6,548 nt of DNA from Nanobdellota archaeon (lineage in GTDB: Bacteria; Patescibacteriota; Minisyncoccia; UBA6257; GWB1-50-10). Of the stretch, positions 5,294-6,548 are shown one piece after another (position 1 is the first letter of the stretch; each line of letters begins with the position of its first letter). Made by a program: the position numbers and the translations under genes. The notes under the pieces are model-generated. The model searched no databases. It was not told where the DNA came from and saw only the letters and a program-made list of their open reading frames with translations. The stretch covers positions 1 to 6,548 of the forward strand of contig JAUYPG010000035.1 in the NCBI GenBank assembly GCA_030695805.1. Reading direction: 5' to 3'.

Positions 5294-5847
5294 GACGAAG
5301 AGTCCCCTCCTTCCGCGTCTGTTGTCGGAGGATTGTTTTTTGTTTTTTTTCTTTCGCGTTTTATTATTTTCGCCTGCAATGCCTCGCCGCTTGCGGCGAG
5401 GCTATTATCAATGGGCGAAAATAACCCCGAGCGAGTTCCGCTTTTGCGGGACGACGAGGGGTTGCCTTGGGGCGATGCCGCACGGCTTGCGGTGCGGTAA
5501 TGTATGGGCAGGGGAGGTTCTGGCTTTGTCGGGCTCTCTTTGCTAGCGTGCTCTTCAATGACGAAAATATCGCTTGCCTCTTTCGCGGCCTCTTCTTTCA
5601 GGCGCGTAACTTTTTTGTTTACCTTATTCTCCCACTTCATGAGGACGAGTCCGAGGCGCCGGAGAAATTTTTCAGAAGAGGTTTTGATTTTTTTATCAAT
5701 GCGCTCAACCTTGCGCGTTACCCAGTGTTCCCGGAACGAGAGTTCTTTCGGCGCGGTGTCGTCAATCCTCGGGATTGTTTTCGCGATAAGGTACAAGAGA
5801 GTTCCCAAGGAGAGCACGATAAGGATGTGGAGAATGAAAGGGATCAT
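5290..5847 (-). CDS. Hypothetical membrane-anchored coiled-coil protein
   Basis: A 185-residue protein I cannot assign to a family. Residues 3-22 form one hydrophobic helix (FILHILIVLSLGTLLYLIAK), likely an N-terminal anchor or uncleaved signal. Residues 33-95 are highly charged and helical (KVERIDKKIKTSSEKFLRR and following), suggesting a coiled coil. Residues 103-185 are low-complexity, rich in Ser, Pro, Ala and Lys, probably disordered; most of this tail (about 118-168) is encoded by nested palindromes. Its ATG overlaps the tsf stop codon as ATGA, so it is probably coupled to tsf translation. The N-terminal two thirds look like a genuine protein. The tail may be an expansion created by repeat insertion. 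Nothing in the sequence indicates a role beyond a membrane-linked scaffold. Confidence 0.75.
   Translation of the reverse strand: MIPFILHILIVLSLGTLLYLIAKTIPRIDDTAPKELSFREHWVTRKVERIDKKIKTSSEKFLRRLGLVLMKWENKVNKKVTRLKEEAAKEASDIFVIEEHASKESPTKPEPPLPIHYRTASRAASPQGNPSSSRKSGTRSGLFSPIDNSLAASGEALQAKIIKRERKKTKNNPPTTDAEGGDSSS
5364..5424. repeat. Nested palindrome 1 inside the membrane protein gene
   Basis: Outer arms TTATTTTCGCC (5364-5374) and GGCGAAAATAA (5414-5424) are a perfect 11-bp inverted repeat. Inside them GCCTCGCCGC (5381-5390) and GCGGCGAGGC (5393-5402) form a second perfect 10-bp inverted repeat with a 2-nt spacer. Such a double stem is unlikely by chance in coding sequence. It is translated in frame as part of the disordered tail. 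Confidence 0.8.
5423..5463. repeat. Nested palindrome 2 inside the membrane protein gene
   Basis: AACCCC (5423-5428) and GGGGTT (5458-5463) enclose GTTCCGC (5435-5441) / GCGGGAC (5446-5452), a 7-bp stem with one T-G mismatch and a TTTT loop. It abuts palindrome 1, sharing its last two bases. The inner hairpin resembles the one at 184-198 (CCCGC TTT GCGGG). Confidence 0.65.
5478..5497. repeat. Palindrome 3 inside the membrane protein gene
   Basis: CCGCAC (5478-5483) and GTGCGG (5492-5497) form a 6-bp stem with an 8-nt loop containing the CTTGC core also seen in palindrome 1. It is the third of three consecutive elements filling about 130 bp of coding sequence. Confidence 0.55.
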
Positions 5848-6284
5848 ATTTCGTATCGGGTAAATCTCGCAATTTCGATATTTTCCCCGATTTCGGCAAT
5901 CGCCTGCCCTACGAGTTCTTCTATTGTTGTTTTTTCATCTTTTATGTGGGGCTGTTTCAGGAGCTCCTCTTTTGTCTCCGGGGCGGAGGCCGCTATGTGC
6001 ATGGCGATTTCATGCGCGAGCGCCTTAAATTTTTCGTTTTTGGTGACGAAGTCGGTTTCCGCGCGGAGTTCGAGAAGCACGCCGATTCTCGTGGCATGGA
6101 CATAGGCCTCGAGGTAGCCGGCTCCGGTTTCGCGTTCGCCTTTTTTCGCGGCCTTCAAAAGTCCCCTTGCTCGTATGATTTCTTTCGCGCGGCTCATGTC
6201 GCCTTTTGCTTCGTCAAACGCCCGCTTGCAGTCCATGATGCCTGCCCCGGTTTCTTCGCGAAGTTTTTGGATGAGATCCTTCAT
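5844..6284 (-). CDS. tsf: Elongation factor Ts, short form
   Basis: EF-Ts is the nucleotide exchange factor that releases GDP from EF-Tu during translation elongation. The N-terminal UBA-like domain is clear (residues 1-50, KLREETGAGIMDCKRAFDEA), followed by the core signature AETDFVTKNEKF (75-86) that contacts the EF-Tu nucleotide-binding site. At 146 residues it is about half the length of the E. coli protein (283). It lacks the second core subdomain and the coiled-coil insertion, and ends soon after GQAIAEIGENI. Short forms are known in Thermus and in candidate-phyla bacteria, so this is not a truncation by mutation. It follows rpsB, the classic order, and a GGCGAG stretch 5 nt before the ATG can serve as ribosome binding site. 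The stop overlaps the next gene by 4 nt. Confidence 0.95.
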   Translation of the reverse strand: MKDLIQKLREETGAGIMDCKRAFDEAKGDMSRAKEIIRARGLLKAAKKGERETGAGYLEAYVHATRIGVLLELRAETDFVTKNEKFKALAHEIAMHIAASAPETKEELLKQPHIKDEKTTIEELVGQAIAEIGENIEIARFTRYEI

Positions 6285-6293
6285 GCAATCTCG

Positions 6294-6365
6294 CCGAATA
6301 ACGAATCAGTACGAATAATCGAATACGCGAACCATTCGTTTATTCGAAATATATTTGTTATTCGG
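6294..6365 (-). promoter_or_regulatory. Nested hairpin between rpsB and tsf built from CGAAT/ATTCG repeats
   Basis: The gap holds four CGAAT motifs (6295, 6302, 6312, 6320) and three ATTCG motifs (6334, 6342, 6360). CGAATAA-T-CGAAT (6312-6324) pairs with ATTCG-T-TTATTCG (6334-6346), giving 12 pairs with one T-T mismatch and a 9-nt loop. CCGAATAA (6294-6301) pairs with TTATTCGG (6358-6365) outside it. The outer stem contains the rpsB stop codon on one side. On the other it reaches the GG at the start of the tsf GGCGAG site, so ribosomes ending rpsB would open it. A role in coupling, processing or partial termination is inferred. Confidence 0.6.
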
Positions 6366-6548
6366 TGGGATGTTCTTTTACTTCTTCGGTCTTTACTTCT
6401 TGGAGGGCTTGTACGATTTTTTCGATTACCCAGTTTATGCTTGCCCGCGCGTGGTCGTTCGCGACGATCGGAAAGTCCACTTCCGTCGGGTTGTCATTGG
6501 TGTCCACAATCGCGACAATGGGTATCTTTACGCGCTTCGCTTCGCGAA
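6358..6548 (-). CDS. rpsB: 30S ribosomal protein S2, C-terminal part (gene runs off the right edge)
   Basis: The last 62 codons plus stop TAA are present; the first two bases at the edge belong to a split codon. The protein segment includes IPIVAIVDTNDNPTEVDF followed by PIVANDHARASINWVIEKI, which is the conserved C-terminal signature of S2 (VAIVDTN-P-D-PIPANDDA-SI). S2 binds late to the 30S subunit and contacts S1 or the anti-Shine-Dalgarno region. The tail ends in an acidic and lysine-containing stretch (QEVKTEEVKEHPTE), commonly variable in this family. The neighbour tsf confirms the identity. The start and N-terminal domain lie outside the window. Confidence 0.95.
   Translation of the reverse strand, partial: REAKRVKIPIVAIVDTNDNPTEVDFPIVANDHARASINWVIEKIVQALQEVKTEEVKEHPTE

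Noticed and set aside
5467..6105. A 212-codon open frame on the plus strand
   Set aside because: It is antisense to tsf and the membrane protein, crosses the palindromes, has no recognisable domain, and the opposite-strand tsf is certain.
1..6548. CRISPR array, insertion sequence or phage genes
   Set aside because: No regularly spaced repeats, transposase, integrase or phage protein was seen on either strand.

Overview
The window looks like part of a small-genome bacterium of the Candidate Phyla Radiation (Patescibacteria, probably Parcubacteria-like). This is an inference from four things: a stripped-down EF-Ts of 146 residues, very tight gene packing (4-nt overlap, 0-nt and 3-nt gaps), lysine-rich proteins with A-rich coding strands, and many short GC-rich palindromes. 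Every gene I can support lies on the minus strand, so transcription runs from right to left.

Right part (about 6548 to 5290): the 3' end of rpsB (ribosomal protein S2), a nested hairpin, tsf (EF-Ts), and a membrane-anchored coiled-coil protein of unknown function. The start of that protein overlaps the stop of tsf by 4 nt. The C-terminal part of the unknown protein is encoded by a run of nested palindromes read in frame.

Middle (5293 to 276): a possible promoter is followed by tRNA-Tyr(GUA) and, only 3 nt after the tRNA, by the start codon of a GNAT-fold/DUF2156-like transferase gene. Next come a divergent PurD-like ATP-grasp protein, a second ATP-grasp ligase, and a fold-type III PLP-dependent decarboxylase of the LysA/ornithine decarboxylase kind. 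The four genes are almost contiguous and look like one operon. Two carboxylate-amine ligases, an amino-acid decarboxylase and a possible aminoacyl transferase suggest a small biosynthetic pathway joining amino acids or amines by amide bonds. I do not recognise the product.

Left part (1 to 275): a short intergenic region with a GC-rich hairpin, then the most unusual object in the window. A complete tRNA-Thr(UGU) sits inside the D-stem of a second tRNA-Thr(UGU). The outer tRNA's 5' part lies at 137-158 and its 3' part at 1-26, and it continues past the left edge. Joining the two parts restores a perfect D-stem and anticodon arm. The 110-nt insert has inverted repeats flanking the inner tRNA.

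The main candidates for something new are the tRNA-in-tRNA locus, the leaderless arrangement of tRNA-Tyr and the transferase gene, the four-gene pathway, and the palindromes embedded in coding sequence.
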